Of a DNA stretch of 64,000 nucleotides, positions 48,457 to 57,068 are shown in pieces. The first letter of the stretch is position 1. Every line of letters starts with the position of its first letter. The position numbers and the translations under genes were made by a program. Location of the stretch: NCBI GenBank assembly GCA_004299305.1, contig SCPZ01000099.1, forward strand, positions 22,455 through 86,454, read 5' to 3'. The notes beneath the pieces were generated by a model. The model was not told the origin of the DNA and did no database searches. It worked only from the letters and a program-made list of their open reading frames with translations. This DNA is from Methylobacter sp. (GTDB taxonomy: Bacteria > Pseudomonadota > Gammaproteobacteria > Methylococcales > Methylomonadaceae).

Positions 48457-48825
48457 ATGGCAAAAACAATTATGATCGTGGATGACTCGGCTTCAATGCG
48501 CCAAGTTGTTACCATTGCACTAAAAGGTGCGGGCTATGAGGTGATCGAAGCATCTGACGGCAAAGATGCGTTAAGCAAGCTGACGGGGGTAAAGATTCAT
48601 CTTATTGTCAGCGATATTAATATGCCGGTTATGGACGGCATTACCTTTGTTAAAGAAGTTAAACAACTCGATCATTACAAATTCACTCCCATCATCATGC
48701 TGACCACCGAAATGGAGCCGGAAAAAAAATTAGCGGCTAAGGAGGCCGGCGCTAAAGCCTGGGTAACCAAACCGTTTCAGCCTCCTATCTTACTCGCAGC
48801 CATTGCCAAATTAGTGCTGCCTTAA
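48457..48825 (+). CDS. cheY: CheY-type response regulator
   Basis: 122-residue single receiver domain: acidic pocket IMIVDDSASMRQV, phosphorylatable Asp in LIVSDINMPVMDG, Thr in MLTTE, Lys in WVTKPFQPP. Takes phosphate from CheA and probably signals to the flagellar or pilus motor. It is followed after 19 bases by the STAS gene and then cheA in one transcription unit. Confidence 0.93.
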   Translation: MAKTIMIVDDSASMRQVVTIALKGAGYEVIEASDGKDALSKLTGVKIHLIVSDINMPVMDGITFVKEVKQLDHYKFTPIIMLTTEMEPEKKLAAKEAGAKAWVTKPFQPPILLAAIAKLVLP

Positions 48826-48844
48826 CCCTCATCAGGGAGATGTC

Positions 48845-49177
48845 ATGACCGCAAAAGCTAAGAAAAACGACGGGACGCTGTGTGTATCCATTAAGGATGA
48901 CATGACCATCTACAATGCTGCATCACTAAAGGAAACGTTGTTAGGCTATTGCCAGCCCGGTACACATGAGTTGCAACTGGATTTATCGGCTGTGACTGAA
49001 ATAGACAGCGCGGGTTTGCAATTACTGCTGTTATTAAAGACAGAAGCGCAACAACGCGGCTTTACCCTGCGTTTGTTGCGGCATAGCGAAGCGGTGATTG
49101 AGGTTTTTGAGCTGCTTAAACTCAGTATGTATTTTGGCGATCCCATTGTTATCCCGGCTAATTGGAAAAAATCATGA
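48845..49177 (+). CDS. STAS domain protein
   Basis: 110-residue stand-alone STAS domain (anti-sigma factor antagonist fold): LCVSIKDDMTIYNAASLKETLL, LQLDLSAVTEIDSAGLQLLLLL with Ser in the position phosphorylated in SpoIIAA-type proteins, LRLLRHSEAVIEVFELL. Similar STAS proteins occur before cheA in many environmental gammaproteobacteria. Its stop overlaps the cheA start (ATGA). Confidence 0.92.
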   Translation: MTAKAKKNDGTLCVSIKDDMTIYNAASLKETLLGYCQPGTHELQLDLSAVTEIDSAGLQLLLLLKTEAQQRGFTLRLLRHSEAVIEVFELLKLSMYFGDPIVIPANWKKS

Positions 49178-51369
49178 GCGATATCAATCCCGCACTGGAA
49201 ACCTTTTCCCAGGAAGTTGACGAATTACTGACGGCAATGGAAGAAGCCTTGTTAGGTTTGGAAGCAATGCCTGACGATGCCGATTGCATCAACAGCATTT
49301 TCCGCGCCATGCATACCATCAAAGGCTCTTCCGGGTTGTTTGGTTTTGACGATGTGGTCGCCTTCACCCATGAGGTTGAAACCGTATTAGACCAAGTCAG
49401 GAATGGCGAACGTACGATTGACGCAGAACTCATCGCTGTTTTGCTGGCCTGTCAAGACCACACCGCTCGGATAATCCAGCATGTTCTTTGCAACGAGAAC
49501 GAACCGTTACCGGAGGAACTACAGCAGCAGGGTCAGGCGCTGATTGTCCAATTAACAGGGGAGTTGACCGTTACCGGCGGAATGCCCTCGACGCAACAGG
49601 AAAAAACCGGTCATTTTGAAGTCGATGCCAACACCACAGACAGTCGCGACAATTGGGTTATTAGCCTGACTTTCAAACAGAATGCCTTGCGTAACGGCAT
49701 GGACCCATTATCGTTTATTCGTTATCTGCAAACGCTGGGTAAAATCATTGAAGTGATTATTACCATGCCGACGATTCCTCGTATTGAGGATATGAATCCC
49801 GAAGACTGTTATCTTAATTTTAAAATAGCCTTTAACAGCAGCACGGATAAAAAAACCATAGAAGATGTTTTTGAGTTTGCCGAAGATGATTGCAACATTC
49901 ATATTTTGCCGCCGAATTCCAGGCAAGAACATTATCTGCTGCTGCTGGCGAATTTGCCGGAAGATCAAGTCAAACGCTTAGGTGAAATGCTGGTCGAGAT
50001 TGGCGCTTTAACTGAAAAAGAAGTCGTCAACATACTCAACGAGCAGCATGACAACAACAACAATGATGATGAGCCCAAACCCCTTGGCGAAATGCTGATT
50101 GCTAAAAACATTCTGCAACAACCCATTATAGAACAAGCACTTAAAAAGCAAGAAGCCGTCAAGCAAAAAATCAACAAGGAATCCAATTACATTCGGGTCG
50201 ATGCGGCCAAGCTGGGCTACCTGATTAACTTGGTCGGAGAGCTGGTGATTTCAGGCGCCGCGATGCGGCTGATGGTCGACAAACATGGTTTATCCGATGT
50301 CGATGATGTCGCCTCGACCATGAGCCACTTGGTGGAAGATATACGCGACACCGCCTTGCAATTGCGTATGGTGCAAATCGGTGAGACGTTTATGCGCTTC
50401 CAGAGAGTCGTGCATGATGTCAGCAAGGAGTTAGGCAAGCAAATTCAACTGCAAATCACCGGCGGCGAGTCCGAATTGGATAAAACCGTGGTCGAAAAAA
50501 TTAACGATCCATTAACCCACCTGGTGCGTAACTCGCTCGATCACGGCATTGAAACGCCCGCAGTGCGGTTACAGGCAGGCAAACCTGAAAAAGGCACCAT
50601 ACAGCTCAACGCTTATCATGATTCAGGACGCATCGTGATCCAGGTCAGTGATGATGGTCAAGGCCTGGACCCGGAAAAAATCGTCGCCAAAGCGATAGCC
50701 AAAGGACTGATTAAACCGGATCAAGCGCTCAGCAACAGTGAAATTTACAACCTTATTTTCGAACCTGGTTTAAGCACCAAAGAAGAAGCCAACAACCTGT
50801 CCGGTCGGGGCGTAGGCATGGACGTGGTCAGGCGCAATATCGAGTCATTACGCGGTAGCGTCTCCGTCGATAGCGAGTTGGGGCTAGGCACCACGGTAAC
50901 GATACACTTGCCGTTAACGTTGGCGATTATTGATGGCTTTATGGTGGAAGCGCAAAAGGAACGCTACATCATACCGCTGAGCATGGTTGAAGAATGCGTC
51001 GAAATGAGCGCCGATGAATGGCAAATTGATGACGTTCAGCATTATGTCAATTTACGAGGCCAAATTTTACCCTATTTACGTTTGGGCGATTTTTTCCACA
51101 AAAATAAAAAACATACCCCTGTTCAACGGGAAAGCCTGGTCGTTGTGCGTTTTGGCGAGGCAAAAGCGGGTTTTGTTGTAGATGAATTGCACGGCGAGAA
51201 TCAAACCGTCATCAAACCGCTCGGTAAGCTGTTTGAAAATCTTAATGGTATTGGCGGTGCAACCGTATTGGGCAGCGGCGATGTGGCGTTGATTCTTGAT
51301 GTGCAGGGGCTTATTCAGCACGCAAAAAAACGGGTAAATCCCACTTTGGCGCTGTCATCGGCGATTTAA
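49174..51369 (+). CDS. cheA: Chemotaxis histidine kinase CheA
   Basis: 731 residues from MSDINPALETF. P1 Hpt domain with His47 in FRAMHTIKGSSGLFG. A divergent P2 region follows (about 130-260). Next come two similar segments, RLGEMLVEIGALTEKEVVNIL (about 267-288) and PLGEMLIAKNILQQPIIEQAL (about 302-323), that look like the MshEN / GspE N-terminal repeats. Then the dimerisation domain (LINLVGELVISGAAM), HATPase (HLVRNSLDHGIE, VSDDGQGLD, SGRGVGMDVV) and a CheW-like domain. The extra repeats are not part of E. coli CheA. Start chosen inside the STAS stop. Confidence 0.95.
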   Translation: MSDINPALETFSQEVDELLTAMEEALLGLEAMPDDADCINSIFRAMHTIKGSSGLFGFDDVVAFTHEVETVLDQVRNGERTIDAELIAVLLACQDHTARIIQHVLCNENEPLPEELQQQGQALIVQLTGELTVTGGMPSTQQEKTGHFEVDANTTDSRDNWVISLTFKQNALRNGMDPLSFIRYLQTLGKIIEVIITMPTIPRIEDMNPEDCYLNFKIAFNSSTDKKTIEDVFEFAEDDCNIHILPPNSRQEHYLLLLANLPEDQVKRLGEMLVEIGALTEKEVVNILNEQHDNNNNDDEPKPLGEMLIAKNILQQPIIEQALKKQEAVKQKINKESNYIRVDAAKLGYLINLVGELVISGAAMRLMVDKHGLSDVDDVASTMSHLVEDIRDTALQLRMVQIGETFMRFQRVVHDVSKELGKQIQLQITGGESELDKTVVEKINDPLTHLVRNSLDHGIETPAVRLQAGKPEKGTIQLNAYHDSGRIVIQVSDDGQGLDPEKIVAKAIAKGLIKPDQALSNSEIYNLIFEPGLSTKEEANNLSGRGVGMDVVRRNIESLRGSVSVDSELGLGTTVTIHLPLTLAIIDGFMVEAQKERYIIPLSMVEECVEMSADEWQIDDVQHYVNLRGQILPYLRLGDFFHKNKKHTPVQRESLVVVRFGEAKAGFVVDELHGENQTVIKPLGKLFENLNGIGGATVLGSGDVALILDVQGLIQHAKKRVNPTLALSSAI

Positions 51370-51403
51370 AATTTATCTGAAAGTTGGAATAGTAGGAGTC
51401 ATT

Positions 51404-51859
51404 ATGACAACGGTTAATTACGAAGCGGATATTGTCGCTTGGGCTAATGAGCAAGCCTGGCTAGTTCGTAATAAAAAGTTTGAATTGCTGGATATTGAAC
51501 ATATCGCTGAGGAAATAGAAGACGTGGGTAAAAGTGAACAACGTGAACTGGCAAGTCGTATGGCTGTACTTCTTTGTCATCTTCTCAAGTGGCAATATCA
51601 ACCCGCGCGGCAGGGTGCAAGTTGGCAGGCCACAATAAGAACACAACGAGAGCGTATTAAACATCGTTTAAAGCGAACACCCAGTTTGAAAAGCTGTTTA
51701 AAAGATCCTGAATGGTGGGCTGACGCATGGGGGGATGCCCGTGACGCAGCGGAAAAGGAGACCGGAATTTCTTATGAAAAATTCCCTGAACAATGTCCTT
51801 GGACGGAGGAAAATATCTTATCGGATAACTGGTTTCCGCAGCTTTTTGAAATTAATTAA
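51404..51859 (+). CDS. DUF29 family protein
   Basis: 151 residues matching DUF29: ADIVAWANEQAWLVRNKKFE, LDIEHIAEEIEDVGKSEQRE, LLCHLLKWQYQPARQGASW, and a late DARDAAEKETG. A helical family of unknown function common in cyanobacteria and proteobacteria. It sits inside the chemotaxis cluster but the repeat region after it breaks any operon. A repeat-like TAACTACTTACCCTG begins right at the stop codon. Confidence 0.9.
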   Translation: MTTVNYEADIVAWANEQAWLVRNKKFELLDIEHIAEEIEDVGKSEQRELASRMAVLLCHLLKWQYQPARQGASWQATIRTQRERIKHRLKRTPSLKSCLKDPEWWADAWGDARDAAEKETGISYEKFPEQCPWTEENILSDNWFPQLFEIN

Positions 51860-52525
51860 TAACTACTTACCCTGATAGACACTGAATTTTGAGCGTCATA
51901 AAACATGTTGTTTAGAACGATAAGGTTCAAAGCCAGCTTTGAACTCAGGCAGCCACGCTTTCTGGAGTCCAAAGCTGGCTTTGGACTGTTCAACATCGGT
52001 TTTGCTCGTTCCCACGCTGGCGCGCTCATCGTTATACACAAGTGTCTGGGAGACACCGTCATCCCGGCAGGGATTGCCGGGATCCAGAGCACAGGGATGT
52101 GAATGCTTGATTTCATTGAGCAATTCCTGTGGCGAGAGTTGTTGCCTACTTCAGTATGCCATCCATGGCTTCTGGATCCCGGCAATCCCTGCCGGGATGA
52201 CGTGCTTTGAAATACTTGTGTATAAAGATGAGCGCGGCGCGTGGGAACGAGGAGGAACGTAGGGCGTGCCGTGCGCGCCTTAGCTCCCAAGGCGCGCACG
52301 CCCTACAGGGGAATTCCCCGGAAACAGGACAGCGTTGTGTATAACGATGAGCGCCGCAGTACGGGAACGATTTATCTTCGTCTGGAATGATCCTGCCGGA
52401 TGTGATGTTGATACGCTCTACAACGAATAAACCTTAACGTAACCGACTAACAATAATAGGCACAGGTACTCTATGAATACCAATGGTTTAATAATGAAAA
52501 CAAGACTATCAACGGGAGTTTCGCC
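51860..52525. repeat. Repeat-rich intergenic region with long nested inverted repeat
   Basis: About 665 bases without a gene. It begins with TAACTACTTACCCTG, then AAAGCCAGCTTTGAACT / AGTCCAAAGCTGGCTTTGG (51930-51987; the same element recurs near 60125). Then comes a long inverted repeat: 52008-52086 (GTTCCCACGC...GGGATCCAG) and 52172-52248. A hairpin of GGGCGTG-TGCGCGCCTT / AAGGCGCGCACGCCC (52262-52306) and a further copy of the GTGTATAxxGATGAGCGC unit (near 52336) follow. Confidence 0.8.
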
Positions 52526-54214
52526 ATGCTGAATAACCTCACTATTAAAGCCCGCCTGATTCTGGTTGTGGGTCTTATGTCCTTACTTGCCGTCACGCTG
52601 GGGATAATCGGCTTGAACGGGATGAAAAAAGCCAATGAAGGCTTGCGCACCGTTTATGAGGATCGCACTGTTCCGATGGGGCAGCTAGCCATAATTGATT
52701 CAAATTTGATACAGAATCGACTCGCAATTGTTAATTCTTTGGTGTTCAAGGATGAAACCCAGAAAAATATCGAACTGGTCAAGAACAATATTCAAGTGGT
52801 TAACAAGGCATGGGATGCGTATACGTCAACCTACCTAACCCCGGAAGAAAAAAAATTGGCCGATAAGTTTGCCAAGGATCGTAAACGATTTGTTGAAGAA
52901 GGATTAAACTCAACCCTGGAATATTTGGCTGCCGGAAATACCGAAGCCGCAGAAAAACATATCAGAGAAGCTGTACGCCCATTATTCGTGCCCGTTATGG
53001 AAGGCATAGATGCGTTGCAACAATTACAGCAGGATGTCGCCAAACAGGAATACGACTCTGCTAAAACCCGTTATGAAGACAGTCGTTTTATTTCGATAAC
53101 TCTTCTGGTGGTGGGTTTGTTGCTGGCAATGTTTATCGGTTTTATGCTGGTTCGAGGAATATCGCGTTCCCTTTTTGCGATGCAACAGTTTGCAGAGTCT
53201 TTAGCGAAAGGCGACCTGACTGCCAACATCGATCTCAACCAAAACGATGAAATTGCCGTCTTGGCTCAATCAATGACAGTCATGCGCGACCAACTTAGAG
53301 GTGTTGTACAGCAAGTTCGCACCAATTCCGACGCCTTGGGCAGCGCCTCACAGGAGATCAGCGCGACCGCCCAGTCCATCAGTCAAAGCGCTACCGAACA
53401 GGCTTCAGGCGTCGAGCAAACCACGACGTCCATCGAAGAGTTGAGCGCATCGGTTAAACAAAACGCCGATAACGCCAAGCTGACCAATAACATGGCAACG
53501 ACTGCGGCGACAGAAGCCGCCAATGGCGGGCAAGCCGTAAAACGCACCGTGGAGGCAATGAAGGAAATTGCCGATAAAATCGGTTTGATTGAAGATATTG
53601 CCTATAAAACCAATTTGTTGTCACTCAATGCTGCGATTGAAGCCGCCTTGGCCGGGGAGCACGGCAAAGGCTTTACTGTCGTTGCCGCCGAAGTCAGGAA
53701 ACTGGCGGAAAACAGCCGGGTAACCGCGCAAGAAATCAATAGCTTGGCTAAAAATAGCGTGAAGATTGCCGAAGACGCGGGTAACTTGTTAGAGAAAATG
53801 GTGCCCAATATCCAGAAAACCGCAGACTTGGTCGAAGAAATTACCGCATCTTCGGAAGAACAGGCACAAGGCATAGGCCATATCAGCGATGCGATCGGCC
53901 AGCTGGATAAAGCGGCGCAACAAAATGCATCGGGGTCGGAGGAGCTTGCCGCCACGGCAGAAGAACTGAGCGGTCAAGCCATGCAACTGCAACAGGTGAT
54001 GTCGTTCTTTAAAATTGATGCCAACCAAAGTCGTATGGGACAAGCGTTTACCCCGTCTAACAAACCTATAGGCGGAAACAGAAAAACCGGCAAAAAAACC
54101 GCCCCTCATTTTACTCCGGTCGGGTCTACGACAATAACTTCCAGGCCAGCGCTACCCGGTAAAGCGGGAGGGGGCAAACCTGAATTTAATGAGCATGATT
54201 TTGAACGATTTTGA
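52526..54214 (+). CDS. Methyl-accepting chemotaxis protein (MCP)
   Basis: 562 residues: transmembrane helix at 12-32, four-helix-bundle ligand-binding domain (about 35-185), transmembrane helix at 188-210, HAMP, and a long signalling coiled coil. The tip reads LNAAIEAALAGEHGKGF, with Leu where nearly all receptors have Arg (TTG at 53648). The neighbour receptor at 54820 has the normal [11 protein letters not shown] in otherwise almost identical sequence. The C-terminus EFNEHDFERF ends in DFERF, which fits the CheR-docking pentapeptide pattern. GGGAG before the ATG. Followed by cheW. Confidence 0.94.
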   Translation: MLNNLTIKARLILVVGLMSLLAVTLGIIGLNGMKKANEGLRTVYEDRTVPMGQLAIIDSNLIQNRLAIVNSLVFKDETQKNIELVKNNIQVVNKAWDAYTSTYLTPEEKKLADKFAKDRKRFVEEGLNSTLEYLAAGNTEAAEKHIREAVRPLFVPVMEGIDALQQLQQDVAKQEYDSAKTRYEDSRFISITLLVVGLLLAMFIGFMLVRGISRSLFAMQQFAESLAKGDLTANIDLNQNDEIAVLAQSMTVMRDQLRGVVQQVRTNSDALGSASQEISATAQSISQSATEQASGVEQTTTSIEELSASVKQNADNAKLTNNMATTAATEAANGGQAVKRTVEAMKEIADKIGLIEDIAYKTNLLSLNAAIEAALAGEHGKGFTVVAAEVRKLAENSRVTAQEINSLAKNSVKIAEDAGNLLEKMVPNIQKTADLVEEITASSEEQAQGIGHISDAIGQLDKAAQQNASGSEELAATAEELSGQAMQLQQVMSFFKIDANQSRMGQAFTPSNKPIGGNRKTGKKTAPHFTPVGSTTITSRPALPGKAGGGKPEFNEHDFERF

Positions 54215-54228
54215 CAGGTAGGATGAAT

Positions 54229-54795
54229 ATGGACCAATTAATACATAAAAAAGAGCACAAAACCGAGTTAATAGCTCATGATCAATTACGCCAGTACCTT
54301 ACTTTTCAGGCTGGCAATGAGAATCTGGCGATCAGTATTTTAGACGTCAAGGAAATTATCGAGCTTAACACCATTACCGACGTGCCGATGACGCCCGATT
54401 ATATCCGTGGCGTTATTAACTTGCGCGGTAATGTGGTGCCTGTCATCGATTTGTCGGCGCGCCTAGGAAGGCAAAGCAGTGAAATAACCAAACGCAGCTG
54501 TATTGTCTTAGTGCAGGTTGAATACAACGATGACGGCCAGTTATTGGGAATGTTGGTCGATGCCGTTGATGAAATCCTGGAAATTCCCGAAGTGAATATT
54601 ATGCCGCCTCCCGATTTTGGAGCCGATATTCGAACCGATTTTATTCAGTCGATGGGGCGAGTGGGGGACGAGTTTATTATTTTGCTGAATATCAATCGCG
54701 TACTTTCGATAAAAGAATTATCCCAGCTCAAACAGGTTGCTGATTACGAAGGCGGTAATGCAGGCAAAGAAACCAGCTTCGCTGCACTAAACTAA
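54229..54795 (+). CDS. cheW: Chemotaxis adaptor protein CheW
   Basis: About 188 residues. Couples receptors to CheA. CheW core: YLTFQAGNENLAISILDVKEII, the NLRGNVVPVIDLSARLG region, and ILEIPEVNIMPPPDFGADIRTDFIQSMGRV. I start at the MDQLIHKKEHK ATG because TAGGA lies five bases before it; an ATG at 54223 is also possible. The gene starts 15 bases after the stop of the first MCP and is followed by the second. Confidence 0.94.
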   Translation: MDQLIHKKEHKTELIAHDQLRQYLTFQAGNENLAISILDVKEIIELNTITDVPMTPDYIRGVINLRGNVVPVIDLSARLGRQSSEITKRSCIVLVQVEYNDDGQLLGMLVDAVDEILEIPEVNIMPPPDFGADIRTDFIQSMGRVGDEFIILLNINRVLSIKELSQLKQVADYEGGNAGKETSFAALN

Positions 54796-54819
54796 TAACT
54801 CACAAAAGGCTCATTCTTT

Positions 54820-56703
54820 ATGAACGTAAAAGACTTAAGTATAAAAACCAAGATATTAACCGGTGCCTTTATGTTGGTATTGATTACCTGCGGATTCGGC
54901 ATGTTGTCAAAACTTTACATAGGCAAAGTATCGGGCTCGCTATTCGGAATTACCGACAACAATGCTAAAGCGGTTGAATACGCAACCGGGGTCGAACGTA
55001 TGGCGCTATCGACCATCATGGAAGAAAAAAATTACCTGCTGGAAGAAAAAGACGAAGTGCAGCAGCGCGCCGAACAGGATCTCAAGGAATTAAACAGCTA
55101 CCTGGACAAAGTGGATGTCGTGGCGAAGCAATACAAAAACACCGAGTTATTGGGGCAATCGAAAACCGCAAGAGAAGGGGCGGCCCAGTACGCCGAGAAA
55201 TACAGGGCCGGTGTAGCAGCCTTGAAGGCCAACAAGCAAGCCGTAGCAGACATGGTGGAAAAGGGCGAGACTGTAGCCAAGGCGGCCGACAACTTTCTAA
55301 AAAGACAAGTCACCCTCTACACCGAAGCGATGAAGAAAGGTGTTAGCGGTCAGGAGCTTGATCAGTATGTCCAGCGTTATATCGTCGCGACCAACATCTC
55401 CGTTAAAGCGATGCAAATCATGCGCGAGGAAAAGGAAGAAGTTAATTACAAAAACCGTGAGTCATGGAAGAACATGCAAGTTTTATTGCCGGAGTTAATG
55501 GCCTTATATGACGATTTGCAAAAATTCGAATTGAGCGATGAAGCAACCAAATTGGTTGTAGAGGCTCGCAATGCAACGCGAGATTATAACCAGTCGGCCA
55601 AAAGCTGGATAGAAAACGACGATAAACTAAAGATTATTTTGAAGGATATGGCGAGCCTTGGCAGTAACGTTATCAAACAAGCGCAAGATGCCGAGGCCGC
55701 CGGCTATGCCCAGTTAGGTTCTGCGCGCACCGAAGCCGATCAACTGGTCAGTGAAGCTAACAGTATCATTATCGGCACCATCATTATTTCGATAGTGCTG
55801 GGCGTTATTATTGCGTTGTTTTTAGCCTCTATGATTACCAAGCCGATTATTTTAGGCGTTAAATTTGCCGAGTTGTTATCTGAAGGCGATCTTACTGCAC
55901 GGATTGATATTGACCAGAAAGACGAGATCGGCGTCTTGGCTAATGCGCTGAAAACAATGCGTGACCAGCTCAACAGCGTTGTGCAGCAAGTTCGAACCAA
56001 TTCCGATGCATTGGGCAGCGCCTCGCAGGAAATCAGCGCAACCGCCCAGGCCATTAGTCAAAGTGCGACCGAACAAGCCTCGGGTGTTGAACAAACCACG
56101 GCATCCATCGAAGAGTTGAGTTCCTCAGTCAAACAAAATGCCGATAATGCCAAACTAACCAACAATATGGCGACGACCGCAGCGGAAGAAGCCACGAATG
56201 GCGGCATAGCAGTAAAACGTACCGTAGAGGCGATGAAGGAAATCGCCGATAAAATCGGTTTAATTGAAGATATTGCTTATAAAACCAATTTGTTATCGCT
56301 TAATGCTGCGATTGAAGCGGCGCGTGCCGGTGAGCACGGCAAAGGTTTTACCGTCGTTGCCGCCGAAGTCAGGAAGCTGGCGGAAAACAGCCGGGTAACC
56401 GCGCAAGAAATCAATAGCCTGGCTAAAAACAGCGTCAAGATTGCCGAAGACGCCGGTATCCTGTTGGAAAAAATGGTGCCTAATATCCAGAAAACCGCAG
56501 ACTTGGTCGAAGAAATTACCGCCTCTTCAGAAGAGCAGGCGCAAGGTATAGGCCAGATCAGCGAGGCGGTTAATCAACTGGATAAGGCAGCCCAACAAAA
56601 TGCATCGGGGTCGGAAGAGCTTGCCGCGACAGCGGAAGAACTGAGCGGCCAAGCCATGCAACTGCAACAAGTTATGGCGTTCTTTAAAGTGGATAATCGT
56701 TAA
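54820..56703 (+). CDS. Methyl-accepting chemotaxis protein with long periplasmic helical domain
   Basis: 627 residues: TM1 at 14-33, a large all-helical periplasmic region of about 270 residues (the HBM type, IMEEKNYLLEEKDEVQQRAEQ), TM2 near 310-335, HAMP and signalling coiled coil with normal [17 protein letters not shown]. From HAMP onward it is almost identical to the receptor at 52526, so the two share recent gene conversion or duplication. No docking pentapeptide at the C-terminus (FFKVDNR). Confidence 0.94.
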   Translation: MNVKDLSIKTKILTGAFMLVLITCGFGMLSKLYIGKVSGSLFGITDNNAKAVEYATGVERMALSTIMEEKNYLLEEKDEVQQRAEQDLKELNSYLDKVDVVAKQYKNTELLGQSKTAREGAAQYAEKYRAGVAALKANKQAVADMVEKGETVAKAADNFLKRQVTLYTEAMKKGVSGQELDQYVQRYIVATNISVKAMQIMREEKEEVNYKNRESWKNMQVLLPELMALYDDLQKFELSDEATKLVVEARNATRDYNQSAKSWIENDDKLKIILKDMASLGSNVIKQAQDAEAAGYAQLGSARTEADQLVSEANSIIIGTIIISIVLGVIIALFLASMITKPIILGVKFAELLSEGDLTARIDIDQKDEIGVLANALKTMRDQLNSVVQQVRTNSDALGSASQEISATAQAISQSATEQASGVEQTTASIEELSSSVKQNADNAKLTNNMATTAAEEATNGGIAVKRTVEAMKEIADKIGLIEDIAYKTNLLSLNAAIEAARAGEHGKGFTVVAAEVRKLAENSRVTAQEINSLAKNSVKIAEDAGILLEKMVPNIQKTADLVEEITASSEEQAQGIGQISEAVNQLDKAAQQNASGSEELAATAEELSGQAMQLQQVMAFFKVDNR

Positions 56704-57068
56704 TTTGGCTGTGTTTTTCCTCATTTCGGCAACGATTGCGGGGGGGTCACGTATCGGTTCTGCATGATCAGCCCTAATGCAGGCGGTAAGGTGCGCTACG
56801 GGTCTAAGCCGGTTTAATCCTGCTTTCATAGCGTTATTTTTAGGAATAACAATTGTAACTATTCAGCGAAAAAAGAAATAGAACACGGATGCCAAAAGTA
56901 GGCGCCTCTAGGCGACACGGATAGGACGGATTTACGCAGATTTTTTTTCAAAATATTCTGGGTTTTTAATCGGTGATTATCCGTTTAATCCGTGTTCCAT
57001 TAATCATTTTTAGCATACGCTGAATAGTTACTAACAATTTTGTTTAAACTTGATTATCACAAAATACT
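56704..57068. other. Intergenic region carrying a MITE-like element
   Basis: About 365 bases. The second half is the dispersed element at 56855-57031; before it is a stretch with no recognisable feature. Confidence 0.6.
56855..57031. repeat. Dispersed palindromic element, copy B (MITE-like)
   Basis: 177 bp with the same ends as copy A (GTAACTATTCAGCG...CGCTGAATAGTTAC), in opposite orientation. It carries an extra CAAAAGTAGGCGCCTCTAGG insert that copy C also has. Lies directly upstream of the porin-like gene. Confidence 0.9.
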
